NCBI GenBank assembly: GCA_036927565.1
Contig: JAYESD010000005.1
Coordinates: 95,272,301-95,336,300, forward strand
Length of the DNA: 64,000 nt
Reading direction: 5' to 3'
Origin: Tuctoria greenei
Lineage: Eukaryota; Streptophyta; Magnoliopsida; Poales; Poaceae
Shown one piece after another: positions 11,170-23,319 of this stretch. Each line of letters begins with the position of its first letter. Position 1 is the first letter of the stretch. The notes beneath the pieces are model-generated. The model had not been told where the DNA came from. It ran no database searches and worked only from the letters and a program-made list of their open reading frames with translations. A program made the translations under genes and the position numbers.

Positions 11170-11178
11170 AGAAATGCA

Positions 11179-12226
11179 TGTTGGTATTTCTTAACGTTTA
11201 CATTTCATCCTAGCAACAGGTGCTAGTCATGTAGTTGGCCCTAGGCTAACCTAAGGCAAAGCAAGATAAGTTCTATAAGCGCATTGAAAGTACCATTGTA
11301 GCATTTCACCTAAGAGCATTCTCTAGGGTATCATATTTATTTTATCCCAAAGGAAGGCAAGTGAAGAGTGGCAAGATCATAGGAAGAGTAGGGTGTTCTA
11401 GTGAAGTCCAGTAGGATGGGGTTAATGATGTAGTCGGGGTAGTATGACACACACCTAGCAATCTACTCTAATGGGTAAGGATGTCCTAGTGAAGGTCAAG
11501 TTACGAGATGGAGCTACTCCTGTTGTGCTCTAATTACTCATATACATAGCCTATTAGTGTACACATGAGTATGCTAACGATGAATACTAGTGCTTAGTGT
11601 TCCAACACATCAGGCGCGGGTTTACTGCTCGCAAAGTAGGACGATTCTTGCAAAAAGCCTATGGTGTAGCCAAACATGGGGAGTACAAAGGACGAACAGG
11701 GTTGTCACCACCTGCCGCCTACCCCTACAACATGTGGGTCTACGAAACATCCAACGCTACTTAACTATATAAGCATTATGCTTACATGTTAAGTAAATTT
11801 CTTAGAGGCTCGAGTACAAGTATCTTAGTAAGGCAATGACTAACCTAAACATCGTTGAACCAATGTTGAGACCAAACACTACCATATTCACATAGATATA
11901 ATCATATTATTACCTAATTAGACTATAGTGGTGGTGTATGATGTTTATGATAACATGATATGAGCATTACGATTGGACCATAAGAACATATACACCTAGC
12001 ACATACATGGACTCCTCAATCAAACAAGAAACGCTTTGCTCAAGTATATGAATAAAGAGAGACTAATAATAATGCTATCATAATGCATAAAATCAAAAGG
12101 GGAAAGAAAGACACATGAGCCATACCTTTCACAATTTGGACTTGGGACAAGAGGCTTCTCTCGACAACCTAACCTCCGATAAGGACTAGAGAGAACTAGT
12201 ATATACAATGAGAGAATGCTTGAGTG

Positions 12227-12274
<48 letters not shown>

Positions 12275-12777
12275 TGACCTTCCTCCCTATTTATACATGG
12301 AGTAGAGGCGGTACCCTCCACCAAAAGCTCATGAATCAGTAACCATCGTCTTGAGGAAACCACAGGAGAGCGCCACTCGTCTCACCGAGTTTAGCACCTA
12401 GACCAAGTCGACCGAGCTAGGGGGTTGGCTAGCCTGATCCTAGCCCCACCTCAGTTGTGTTTTCTCCTGGTTGCTGACAGGTGGGTCCTGACGTCATCCC
12501 TGCGTGAATCGACGTTGAATTCCCTCGGATATGCTTGGGAATGGGTCCATGAATCCATGTGATGCCACATGTCATTACGTGATTGGTTGGGTGGCACTTT
12601 TTCAGTATTTCTCCTCTCATTCTTCAGCAGTTCTACATCAAGCTCCTCCATGCACTATTTCTCCATGTACAAGGGGAATTATGTCAAATATAAAGATGAT
12701 ATGTGTAAGAAATATCCATATCTTCACATAAGTTAGTTATATTGATGGTCTACATTGGTATATAACGACCGTCAACA
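11179..12777 (-). repeat. 5' LTR of Athila-like element (A type)
   Basis: It begins TGTTGG at 11179 and ends CGTCAACA at 12777 on the plus strand, the mirrored ends of this LTR family. It matches the LTR at 21770-23319 over most of its length (for example the block with GGGTCTACGA and CATCCAACGCTACTTAACTA). It has roughly 80 extra bases near its 3' end. A minus-strand TATA box (CTATTTATA on plus, about 12288-12296) lies about 100 bases downstream of a box pair (12398-12436). A GT microsatellite interrupts it. Confidence 0.8.
12230..12271. repeat. (GT)n microsatellite
   Basis: About 21 uninterrupted GT units inside the LTR, near the expected start of transcription on the minus strand. The other A-type LTRs have only a short GTGTGTG here, so it is a local expansion. 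Confidence 0.97.
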
Positions 12778-13560
12778 CCAACCCCTACAACCTTTGAGTC
12801 TACGAGACATCCAACGCTACATAACTATCTAAGCCCCACGCTTACATGTTAAGAAGTACCTTAAGAACAATATATTCTTAAGGCAATGACTAACCTAAAC
12901 ATCGTTGAACCAATGCTGAGAGCAAGCACTACATATTCATAATATTTGTGTTATACCTAATTAGACTATAGTGGAGGCCTATGGTGTTCATGATAACATA
13001 ATAATATGGTTACTATACTATCATAAGAAAACCTAAACCTACCACATACATAGGTTACACAATCAAACTACAAACGCTTCACCCACACATATGAATAAAA
13101 ACGAATAATATTATTATAATACATAAATCACATAAAGAAGAAAAGATACATGAGCCATATCGTTCCCAAAATGGACTTGGCACTAGAGGCTCTTCCCTAC
13201 AGCCTAAACCCCACTAAGAACTTGAAGAACTAATATATAAAAGAACGTAATGGTCAAGTGGTGTTTGTTGAATTAAAAGGTGAAGGGTCCATTTGTACAC
13301 GAAGTTTAGTCAGTCCCACAACGCACGCGAAGCAGTCAGAGCCATCTTCAGGGCACCACAAGAAGTTGACATGTGGAAGTAGACGGGGTTTGGCACCAGG
13401 AACAAGTCGTTTGAGCCAGAGGTTATGCCGACCTAGTCCTAGCCTCTCCTAGGTTGTGCTTTCTCCTGGTGACTAACTTGAGAGCACAATTGGTGGGCTT
13501 TGACAGGTCACTTCCCCTGTGACCCCTCTTCCACATCTACACAATGGTCGGCTGCTAATC
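12778..13560 (-). repeat. Second, partial A-type LTR in tandem
   Basis: Directly after the complete LTR, the sequence resumes inside the same LTR (CCCCTACAACCTTTGAGTCTACGAGACATCC matches 11722 onward) and follows it until about 13560, where the CACTA element begins. It is truncated at both sides. Tandem, same-orientation LTR copies can come from unequal recombination or replication errors. Confidence 0.75.
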
Positions 13561-13572
13561 GCTCTCCTGCTC

Positions 13573-14353
13573 CTATGGATATGTGTTAGTACAATAAATA
13601 TATTCAGAATACATTAAAAGAATATTGAGAACACTAACCATTTGTTTAGCGAGACACACGTAGGCGTCTGCACCAAACCTGTGTTTCTCGTCTCTCCCTC
13701 TGCTCTCTCGACGAGTCCTTGATGTGGCAATGAACCCGTTGCTCGCCCACTTCGCACACAAGCTCGCTATGCCTCCGGACAGTCGTTGAGCCAGGGTACA
13801 TGGATCTAAAAATATTTATTATCTGATTAAAACATTGTTAACATAATAGGATAATGAAGCGAGTAAAATTGATAATTTACCTCCATGTACTACTCCTCTG
13901 TCAAGCACAAGTCCACGACATCCCTAAATGCCCCTAGCTCCGCACGCTGCTCCAGATGCCTCCTGAAGTACTCTCTTGTAGCTTGAATCCAAGCATTAGA
14001 CATTGATTGTTTAACGAGCTTCTGGCGTTCCAGTGAAGGACGAACCTGGCTTACTCCAACTAGCCCTCATCCTCCAAATGGTACTGTGCCTGGAAGAACA
14101 AATATACAAGTAATTAATATTTAACATATTATGGATTTCTATTAAATAAATACACTTCATGCTTACCATGAAGATGAACCACACTGCATCCTGAACGGTG
14201 TTGTGAGTAATGTCCTTGGCAGTAGTGTAGTCGTCCCAAGATGTGGCAGGGACACAATTCGCCACACCAGGAAAGTGCAAATGAAGCAACCTCTTGAGTA
14301 TACTGTTCACCTGGCCGTGGTGTCCATAAGCCGATAAGGAGTCTTCGTGCCAA
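13573..14353 (-). pseudogene. CACTA tnpA-like (Transposase_24 type) fragment
   Basis: The minus-strand segment 14310-14150 reads LKRLLHLHFPGVANCVPATS then WDDYTTAKDITHNTVQDAVW. This corresponds to the conserved fold of plant Ptta/En/Spm second proteins, which bind the subterminal repeats. A further piece (13761-13573) may be a later exon. Candidate introns are A/T-rich. No full frame remains. Confidence 0.6.
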
Positions 14354-15736
14354 GAGCTTTAAGAAAATTCGACATAGAAGTGTAAAACTGCAAAACGACT
14401 TAAATTGAATAATAAGGGATTTAGTTACCTATCGCCAACCAGACATATACTGTCCGATTTGCATGGTCTAAAGGAGCCAGAGGAGGAGCCACATAGTGGT
14501 TCCTCCTAGTCCCCTGCCTCTGAACCGATTCCACGTCAGGTGACCCAGACGAGTGGTCACTCGAGTCAGAATCCTTGTTCGTCGGTGGCTTGCTAGCAGC
14601 CTCGAAGACGGGCTACCCAACCACGAAGGTTGGACAACCTCTGGTGCCTGAGAGGTGCTCTGGCCTCCAAGTCCTCGGATTAAGAGTCACCTGACAAATT
14701 AAAATATTAATAATATAGATGTATAAAGTCATCGAGTCCTAGACTAGGATCGATGACAAAAGAGTCTTATGACTCTTATTCTTGGTAAACTTCATCAATC
14801 TCACCATTCAATGACAACAGAGTATCATTATACCCAGTATCATCTGGGTCATATAACCGCTCACGAAGATACACCTTGTGTACAACCCCAGTAAGCACTA
14901 GATTTTCGAATGGATAATGTAGATAATACACTTGCTCGACTTGGTGTGCAAGGACGAAGGTGTCGTAGCCTCATAGTCATTCGTTGTTTGACTTCTACCA
15001 TGCCAAATTAGATATGTTGAGTTCCATTATTGTTATCAAACAAATCGCAGTCAAAAAAGACTACTTTAAGCTCCTTATTCCAGGGAAATTGAATTCATGA
15101 ATTTTTTAATGATCCCATAATAATTAGTTTCCTGTCCTTCGGCGTTGATTGCCCTCGTCACAATTCCGGTATTATATGTTACTGTGAGAAGGCAAAGAGC
15201 TTCAAATTGAGTTGAGTGGAATCAAAACACATTTACGTCATATCGACCATAGTGTCTAACTTTATTCAATTTGTCAGACAAACACAAGTCCTCATGGGCA
15301 TTGGCATCTTTTTTGCACCGTCAAAATATGAAGTTAGAATAATATGTTGTGCATACTCGTAAGGCGACAGAGAGAAAAGACAAGAAAACATTACATGATC
15401 TCAAAACCAAGATTGGAAGTTAGGCCCTCCATTTACTCCATAACGCCGCATCATTTGTACTTGCTTGCTCGTAGGTTGATACTTACGCTTCAAATTTTGG
15501 TGGTCGAACTCACTGTAAGGAAAAAATATAATTATTATAGATAGCGAACAAACACTAAGTGAAACTATTTGTCCACCCTATCTATATTAGCGTACATGTA
15601 TAGCAAAGCAGCCGTCTTTTCATCTGTTGTAGCATCATAGCTCGTGCTACTACCAACAGTGGTGCCTCTTGTTTGAAAAATGGAGAGGTCGCTACAAGGA
15701 GGTGCTTCATCTACATTGTACCACATTGTAGAAGCA

Positions 15737-18036
15737 TTAACATTGTGTTCTTTTGCAAAGTAAACAGTTAAAAAGTATCCTATCTCTTGAAGTGTAAATG
15801 CTTCGGTTATGCATCTTCAACCCTTGTCCTATTGAAAACCATTGGTTTAAGGCATCTGAGTACTCTTTAAATGTCATACATCCATCTATATTGCACATGG
15901 CCACCCACTTTAGCTTCATATGGAAGATGGATAAGGAGGTGTTGCATTGGGTTGATGAACCCTAGAGGGAATACTTTTTCCATCTTACATAAAAGACTGG
16001 CATCTCCTTCTCCAACTTCTCCATCATCTTCTTCATGATTTCTTTAGCACAAAGCTGTCTATAAAAGTAGATATGCTCAGCTAACACCTTCAACACCACA
16101 TCGTCAAGACAGCCCCAAAACATAACCAGCATAATTCAATCCATGATTATGTGATAATCATGACTTTTCAACCCAGTGAGCTTTCCTGTGTTCACATTCA
16201 TGGCTTGTCTCAGACTAGCAGCATAACCATCTGGAAATTTCAACCATTTTAGAACATCGTTCTTTTCTTTAGGTCACAGACTGAACAAAGCTCGTGGTTT
16301 GCCACCAGTTTCAGAGAGATCAAGAGTTGGATGGTTACAAAGTTGTGCTAAATCCTTTCAAGCCTTTATATTGTCTTTTGTTTTGCTCGTCATGTCCATG
16401 CATGTGCATATGAAGCATTCACCCATGTTGCGCTCCTAGTGCATGACATCAATGTTGTGCATTAGAATCAACGATCTCACATACGGTAGCTCCCGTAGTC
16501 CACAAATATGAGTCCAATTGTGGTCCTCTCCATAACCTACAAAACATCCAAAAAAATATTCATCTGGCACTAGTTTCTGCAACATATGACCAATTTCTGA
16601 TCCGCTTAGATGTTCGGCGGTCCTTTTGTGACAATGTTGTCCCTTTTGGATGCATTCTTTTGTTGCCTAAACATGTGATTCTGAGGCAACAACGTCTGTG
16701 GCAATCAAACGAGCACATCTTGCCACCAAGCCCAAGGCAAAAACAATCCGTGTCTGAAGCACATGTTGGACATGTCAAATGACCATGAGTGCTCTAGCCA
16801 GAAAACATATTGTTTGTCGCAAAATCATGAACCAACCACAAGTATGCAGCTTGAAGGTTGAATTTATGCTTTTGTAATAGTCGTATGCTTTGATTCCCGT
16901 CCATAACATTTTCAACTTTTTAATTAGCGGTTTCAACATCATGTTGAGGCATGCAGCAGAATGATCTGGTTCAGGTACGATGAGGCAAAGGAACATAAAC
17001 TCATAATTCATACAAAGAGATGGTGGTAGGTTGTACGTAATGGCGAAGATTGGCCAGCATGAGTATGGCGTGACATTTGACTGAAAGGTGAGAAGTCATA
17101 TGTCGCTAACCCGATGCTAATATTTCTGATATTGTTGGCGAAATCTGGATTGAAGCAGTCCCGCGCCTTCCATGCCTCACCGTAAGACAATTGTACCATC
17201 ACTCTATTGTTCTCACATACACCTTATTTGTGCCACCTCACGTGCCTGACAGCTCTTTTCGAGAGAAACAACCGCTTCAACCGAGCTGTGACAGAGAAGT
17301 AACGAAGTTTCTTATGTGTGAATTTGGTTGTTACTTTTTCACCATCATCTTTAACAACTTTGACAAACCTCGACTTACCACATTTTAATCAGTTGTTCTC
17401 TTTGTCATGCTCTTTCCAGAAAAGCATACATTTGTCTGGGAATACATAGAATCTTCTCATATTTCGTACCAAGACCAGAAAACAATTTCTTCGATTGATA
17501 CATATCATTAGGCACTTTATGTGGTTGTGGAAGAATATCGGTGATCAATTTGATGAGATCATTGTAACAGTTATTGGAGAACAAATATTTAAAATTAATT
17601 GCCATAAGTCGGTCAAGAAAGTAAGGAGGGTCACTTCTGTGTGTTCATGCAACAACTCTTCTGGAGCTTCGAGAAGCTTGAAGAACGCTTCGACCTCCAT
17701 TGTAAGAGGATCATCTATCAACTCTGGTTGTATAGCTTCAAGCATCTCGTCCATCCTATCAACCCCCATGCTGTCAGCAACCACTCGATCCTCTACAGCA
17801 TGAGAAGGTCTCTCGCCATGAAAAGTCCACAACTCATAATGTTGCAAGAATCCATTTCGACACGAGTAGAATGTCACCATCATATTGTTGAAATACTTCA
17901 CATTCTCGCATATTATATATGGGTACTGCACCTTATCGATGTTTGATGATGAAAAAACTTGTTTTATAAAAGCATCCATCTTGGCGAACCGCTCATTTAA
18001 GTGATCCCCATTTTTTTCCAACCAGTATAAATCCAA
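15737..18036 (-). pseudogene. CACTA TNP2-type transposase with DUF4218-like tail
   Basis: Broken frames run N to C on the minus strand. 18036-17545 and 17605-17405 hold the N-terminal part (LYWLEKNGDHLNERFAKMDA). 17202-17008 reads GEAWKARDCFNPDFANNIRN, and 17011-16775 reads YEFMFLCLIVPEPDHSAACL then LNMMLKPLIKKLKMLWTGIK. 16778-16560 reads MTCPTCASDTDCFCLGLGGK. These are landmarks of the TNP2 transposase that cuts and pastes CACTA elements in the nucleus. From about 16200 to 15737 the text continues with GLKSHDYH and a DUF4218-like stretch (FHMKLKWVAMCNIDGCMTFK). Many frameshifts and stops make it inactive. Confidence 0.85.
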
Positions 18037-18167
18037 GTGCAGTCTCCAGCCATGTGTGAGGCTATACCTTCAAATCAGACAAATCATTATTAGTTTATTT
18101 TTAATATTATCCTACAACTAGAAAAGGGTAGCTCCTAAAACCACCCAAAATGACACGGACGAATGTG

Positions 18168-18320
18168 CTTATGATGAGACGCTGGTTCCGGATTCAGATG
18201 AAATTTCGACAGCATAACCCCGCTGTTCTCCCATTGTAGCGCAAAAATGGTGCAGTTGAGAACATTCGGGTTACGTTGTCGAAATATCGGACAGATCTAG
18301 ACGCCGTGTCTCATTATAAG
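18168..18320. repeat. Imperfect inverted repeat in the CACTA 5' region
   Basis: Arm 18168-18221 (CTTATGATGAGACG ... CGACAGCATAACCCC) pairs with arm 18268-18320 (GGGTTACGTTGTCG ... GTCTCATTATAAG) around a 46-base loop. A second small perfect inverted repeat follows at 18373-18382 and 18395-18404 (CACGTCTCAC / GTGAGACGTG). Confidence 0.75.
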
Positions 18321-18570
18321 CATGCCCCCTCGGTCACTCCTAGGCTGTCCAAAAGGGACAACTCTGAACCTACACGTCTCACATTCATAACGTAGTGAGA
18401 CGTGCCAGTTCGAAATAGGTGACACGTAGTCTATAGGTTAATGCCGGTACCTGGTAGACCGGTGTAACACCCTCATTTTCATGCATAATGCATTGCATAC
18501 ATCCTCATACATGTTTAACATTAAGCCATGTAAAAGGGAACAAGATTAGGATTAATCTGAAAGTTCAATT

Positions 18571-19146
18571 TGTCAGAGTGCAGACTTGTCCGGTCTGAAC
18601 CCCGAACTAGTTCGGTATTCCCTTTAAAAGTGTAGACTAGTCCTTTATCACCATGGACTAGTCCTATCAGCCTTACTGGACCAAAACGGACTAGTCCTTT
18701 ATGACACCGGACTAGTCCGAACAGCCTTTCTGTAACACTTCAGACTTGTCCGAAAACACCTAATTTAGTCCGATCCAACCGGACAAGTCCGAGTTGATTT
18801 CCAAAGGCTGGACTAGTCCGCAATAGGGACCGGACAAGTCCGTTTTAGTACATTAAGGGACCTCAAACTTGTCCGGTATCAACACTAGACTAGTCCAAAG
18901 TCCCTTACTGCACAAAAACAGACTTGTCCGGTCCCTACTGCGGACTAGTCCGACCTTTGGAAATCAACTCGGATTCTTTTATTTCTCCACAAACTGTTTT
19001 TGGGTAATTGCCTTAATTGGGCCCTAGAACTTTGTGCCCAACCTTAGAGGAGCCCAAGTGGACCCCACCATGGACCCTACATGTCCCCCACCGAATTCTA
19101 CTTGGAATTCACCCCGAAAACCCTAATCCTTCACCTCTATATAAAC
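18571..19146 (+). promoter_or_regulatory. Box cluster and TATA box of the solo chromovirus LTR
   Basis: About fifteen boxes occur between 18571 and 18956. They include CGGACTAGTCCG forms, CGGACTTGTCCG or CGGACAAGTCCG forms, and one CCGAACTAGTTCGG. Some pairs are followed by CCTTTCTGTAA or CCTTACTGGA, like the Sirevirus linker. A TATA box CTATATAAAC lies at 19137-19146. One further box is at about 19520, after the promoter. Confidence 0.8.
18787..18975. repeat. Long inverted repeat holding LTR boxes
   Basis: Arm 18787-18846 and arm 18916-18975 are close reverse complements (GAGTTGATTTCCAAAGG against CCTTTGGAAATCAACTC). Each arm carries two to three boxes. The loop is about 69 bases. I do not see this foldback in the LTRs of element C. 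Confidence 0.85.
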
Positions 19147-21308
19147 AACGCAATGCCCCACACCTCTCTAGCCCAATTGAAAACCCTTGCTGCCACTTTT
19201 GCATTGTGCCGTCATCAAGATCAAGTCCAGAGGGAAGGAGGATGGGAGAAACACGAAGAACGACCAATCAAGATCAATCTCTATCGACTCTTCGACGAAT
19301 TGACGTTCTTCATCACCAATCTTCATCGGCTCATCTCCATCAAGCCCTAACTGTCAAAATCCAAAGCCTCACACCCAAACCTTGATCTTTGGATCTATAA
19401 ACACGTGGTATACCCTCTACATTCAAGTTTTCATGCGAATTCAAGTCCGATTCGCGCAGATCAAGAAAACTCTAAAATCCAGTTCTGTCCAGGGCGAACA
19501 AGTTTGACCCCTGAAAATGGACTAGTCCGGTATCTGAATGTGGAATGTATTGAGTTAATTCAAAATCAACTCAATTCAACTCCAAACTTGTCCAAACTTG
19601 TTAAAAACTATTAGAACTAGTTAGGAAACATTAATAGCAACTCATTAACAAGTTTTAGCTCACAATTGCATTAATCATGCATATCATGGCATATTGAGTA
19701 CTATATGAGCATTATTTGATTGAATTGTGTGTTTTGCATGTTTGTCGCTCGGAATAGAAGGAGTTGTCTTAGAGAGTACTTCCGAGGACCTACAAAACCA
19801 GAGTTTTGAAGCCTTCGACCCAAACCAAGCTCAGGAGCAAGGCAAGTGCCCTTGAACATATTGGTTCTGTTTTAAAGGCTTTATTTGCAAAATTACGTGC
19901 TTGTGTCAAAACTGATGGGAAACCCAATTGTAGGAGTTTACTAGTTTTGTATGACCACCCTTGTTGCTTGAACACTATGTAGAGAGTCGAGAAGGGTATT
20001 TTGCACATTTTTGCTTCGCAATGCTCAATTGGGTTTGAGAAACACAGATACTACCTGATTATGAACTATTGAACATGTGAATGATGAGAATTGGTAATAA
20101 TGACCCTTTAGCAACATGGTACCTAGGGATCTAACCAAGTTTGTAATGTGGAAAGGGTTGGAATACTTTTGGTGGTTTTGCTTGCTCTAAGGGCCGGTTC
20201 GTGGAGTGACCATCCAGGATTTACAGTGCCACCACAGGGCCAACTATGGGTGCGGCTTAGCTGACTAATTAGTGACTTGTCAGTACTGTTTGGACCATTA
20301 AGAATGCTCGGGGAAGGGGTAGTCGGATTGGGTTTGTAGAAATTGGTGGGACTACCCTGGGATCCAAATGCCTCAAGAGGGGGCCCTTGGTTTGATGTGC
20401 TCAGTTGGAGACATCACCACCAGTGAAACCTCGGTGGGGTCTAAATAGGCTAGGAATCACTTTGTAAAGGCTATTTTGTGATCTCATGGCCACACACATA
20501 CGATAGTGTGAGACGGCATAATTGAGATTCCCTAGTCATCGAAAGGTGATGAAATCACGAACTTGTGGGTAAAGTGGTACAACCTCTACAGAGTGTGTTT
20601 AAAACTATCATGATAGTCGTGCTCCCGGTTATGAGCAGCGTGGACCCTCAAATGATTAGAGTTATGGACCTTTAACTTGGTTTAATGGCTAGAATTGAAT
20701 TGGGAGTTGGTATTGGTTAATTAATTGGCTTTGGTACATGGAACTGATGAAAATGAGACATATGAGCAGTTATGAGTTGAATATGGTTTATTATTGCTGG
20801 AATTGGTTATTTAAGTTGAAATTAATGTTATTTGGGTTATTTGGGAAGGACCTCACTTATAAATGATATAATTGCATTTTCAACTGTTTTGAATGTACTT
20901 TTATGCAATTAGCCATTATTATTGTCATTCCTTGTTTAAGCTACATGTCATACTTTCCCACACTTGCTGAGTGTGACATGTGATCACCCTTTCTATTCCC
21001 CCACCAAATCCAGATGTAGGCAACCAGGTAGAGTACCAGGAGGTCCTTGAGGAGTTCTAGGCGTGTGTTTTGCTGTCAAACCTGCCTATGGAGATTGGAG
21101 TCATTAGTGTTTAGTATTTTCTGCTGCAGTTAAATAGAGATTTTATTCAAGACTATTTGGTTTGTAATAAGATACTATTATTAGCATTATTATTCGATAC
21201 ATGGTTTGTAATCCGTTTATCAATTGTGAATCACTTGTGTATCTGTTTTAAACATCTCGGGCACACATATGCATTACGCTTGGTTAATTTTCGGAACCGG
21301 GTGTCACA

Positions 21309-21769
21309 ACCGGGTACCCCCGCGTACAAGCTAGAAGAATCTCCAGACCCAGCTGAGGTGGACTTAGGGCTGCCTCACGTCCTCCGGCTTCGGGCCCTTG
21401 CTCCCACTGAGGAGGGCCCTGGAGCCGCCACGTGTCTTTCAGCTCCGGGCCTTTGCTCCTACCAAGGCGGGCTCAGAAGCTGGCATGTGTCTGCCGATCT
21501 GTAATGGGCCATGGGCCCCTAAGAGTAAAGGGTGGTGCGTCTTGTCCAGTTGCACATTGAAGGCATGTGACTTCCCCAGGCTTATAGGTGTGGTGCACGC
21601 CCCTGTCACGTATTGCTGCATCCAGTCACATTGCAGTGAAGGCGCCGCAGGGCTACTCCACATTTCCATGTGGGTAGCTTACGGTGATAAGATGGATGGG
21701 ACATTTCCTATCATCATCAATGACTACACATGGGCCACTGATGTCCAAGGCAGCAAGACGGGGAGTCTT
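21309..21769. other. GC-rich remnant between two LTRs
   Basis: This is the sequence into which the solo LTR inserted: the text left of 18458 (GCCGGTACCTGGTAG) continues after 21313 (GTACCCCCGCG). It is GC-rich, with repeats of CTCCGGGCCTTTGCTCC and CTTCGGGCCCTTGCTCC. It may be part of a Tat-type gypsy element, but no protein motif supports that. Confidence 0.35.
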
Positions 21770-23319
21770 TGTTGACATTTCTTACGTACAAAATAAATTC
21801 TGCAAGCGCACGTAAAGTATCGATGTAGAATTTCCCCTTAAAAGAGTATTCCAAGGGTTTCATTTATTTTATCCCAATGAAAGGCTAGGTAGAAGTTTAG
21901 CAATCATCAAATGGAAAGGGTAGAATGCTCTAGGTAAGGTTCTAGTGAGGATGGATAATAGCTAAGTGAGGTAGTGTGACACACACAAGGGCATTCTATT
22001 CTAAGGGGAATAAATGGGTCTAAGGGAGATTAGACTAAGAGTTAGAGAGTTTCTCCTACAATGCCTCCAATACACATATACATAGCCTAGGTTATATACT
22101 AATGAGTATGTCAATGGTGAATCCTTATGCTAAGTTGTTCAACACATCGGGCACGCGATTATCCCTAGCAATACTAGGGCGACTGCCGCCAAGAGCCTAT
22201 GGCATAGCCGAACGTGGAGGATTACAACAGACAGAAAGGGATGTCACCATCTACTGCTTACCTCTTCAATTCGTGGGTCTACGAGACATCCAACGCTACT
22301 TAACTATCCTAGCACCATGCTAGCATATTAAGTAAATACCTTAAGAGCCTAGTCGCAAGCCATCTTAAGGCAATGACTAACCTAAACATCGTTGAAACAA
22401 TGTTGAGACATAGCATAAGTTATTCATATTTACATGATTATATCATAACTAATTAGACTATAGTGGAGGTTTGTAGTGTTTATGATGATAGAATAAGATT
22501 GTGATGGCATAATCGTAAAGACTACTCCTACCACATGCATGGACTCCACAATCAATCAAGAAATGTTTCATCCAAGTGTATGAATAAAAAAGGACTAAAT
22601 ATAACATTTTTATTATGCATAAAGTCACAAATACAATAAGGAATAGGTGAGTCATACCTTTCCCAATTTGGAATTGGGAAGAGAGAGACTCCTTCTACTC
22701 CTTTTCTAATTTGGACTAAGCACTAGAGACTCTCCTCTCTACAGTCTAAACTCCTCTAAGACTATAGAAGATAGTAGATACAATAGAATGAAGCTCAAGT
22801 GGTGTGTGAGAAGTGAGGGGTAGGGGTCCTATTCGTAGCTAGAGAAGGGTTGGCTCCCACCACCAAAAGCGCGTGAATCAGTCTTCATCGTGATCACGAC
22901 ACCACAAGGAGTCAACATTTGGAAGTTGATCAAGTTGGCGCCAGAAACGCTTCGGCCAAACCACCACTTTGACCGAACTGGCGTTCTGACCAATTCCAGT
23001 GTGCGTTCTCGAGGTGACTTCCAGGTGGGTCCCATTGACTTATATGAGTGGTACACCATTGGATCTTCTCGGATATGTCTGTTTGTGGGCCATTTGATCC
23101 ATGTGATGCCACATGTCAATGCTGGATTGGCTGAGATGATAATTTATAGGATTGCTCCACCTCTTTTATCTCATTTCCTATATAAAAAGCCTACATGCAC
23201 TTTCTTCCAAGGACAAGTGGAAATAGGTTAAGTAGAAAGGTGATGTGTGCAAGAAATGTTTTCCTTAACATAATTGAGTTATAATGGCGGATAAAAATGG
23301 GATATAACAACCGTCAACA
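21770..23319 (-). repeat. 3' LTR of Athila-like element A
   Basis: Ends are TGTTGACA (21770) and CGTCAACA (23319) as read on the plus strand. The purine tract just right of it (minus strand AAGCTTAGGGGAGTTTG) shows that this is the 3' LTR of a minus-strand element. A paired-box region (about 22950-22995) contains GACCGAACTGGCG and is followed by GTGCGTTCTCGAGG. Confidence 0.88.

Larger units (their letters stand above)
13561..18460 (-). mobile_element. Degenerate CACTA (En/Spm) DNA transposon
   Basis: Minus-strand remnants of both usual CACTA genes lie here in the expected order: the TNP2-type transposase (18036-15737) and then the tnpA-type protein (14353-13573). No intact CACTA terminus is visible at the left, where the element interrupts an LTR; the right end merges into foldback sequence at 18168-18404, and the exact edge is unknown. 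The region 14354-15736 holds further degraded pieces of the element, perhaps the DUF4216-type part (an untested guess), with no usable frame. Confidence 0.75.
18463..21308 (+). repeat. Solo LTR of the chromovirus C family, with 5-bp target duplication
   Basis: It starts TGTAACACC and ends GTGTCACA, the same ends as both LTRs of element C (37375-40199 and 45022-47834), and shares their internal landmarks, such as the block with GGACCATTAAG and GCTCGGGGAAGGGGTAGTCGG. The flanks are ACCGG at 18458-18462 and ACCGG at 21309-21313, a perfect 5-bp target duplication. No internal sequence remains, so it arose by LTR-LTR recombination. A box cluster at 18571-18956 precedes the TATA box. Short ORFs inside are not genes. 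Confidence 0.93.

Noticed and set aside
12230..12271. Meaningful regulatory GT tract
   Set aside because: Other LTR copies lack the expansion, so it is an ordinary microsatellite.
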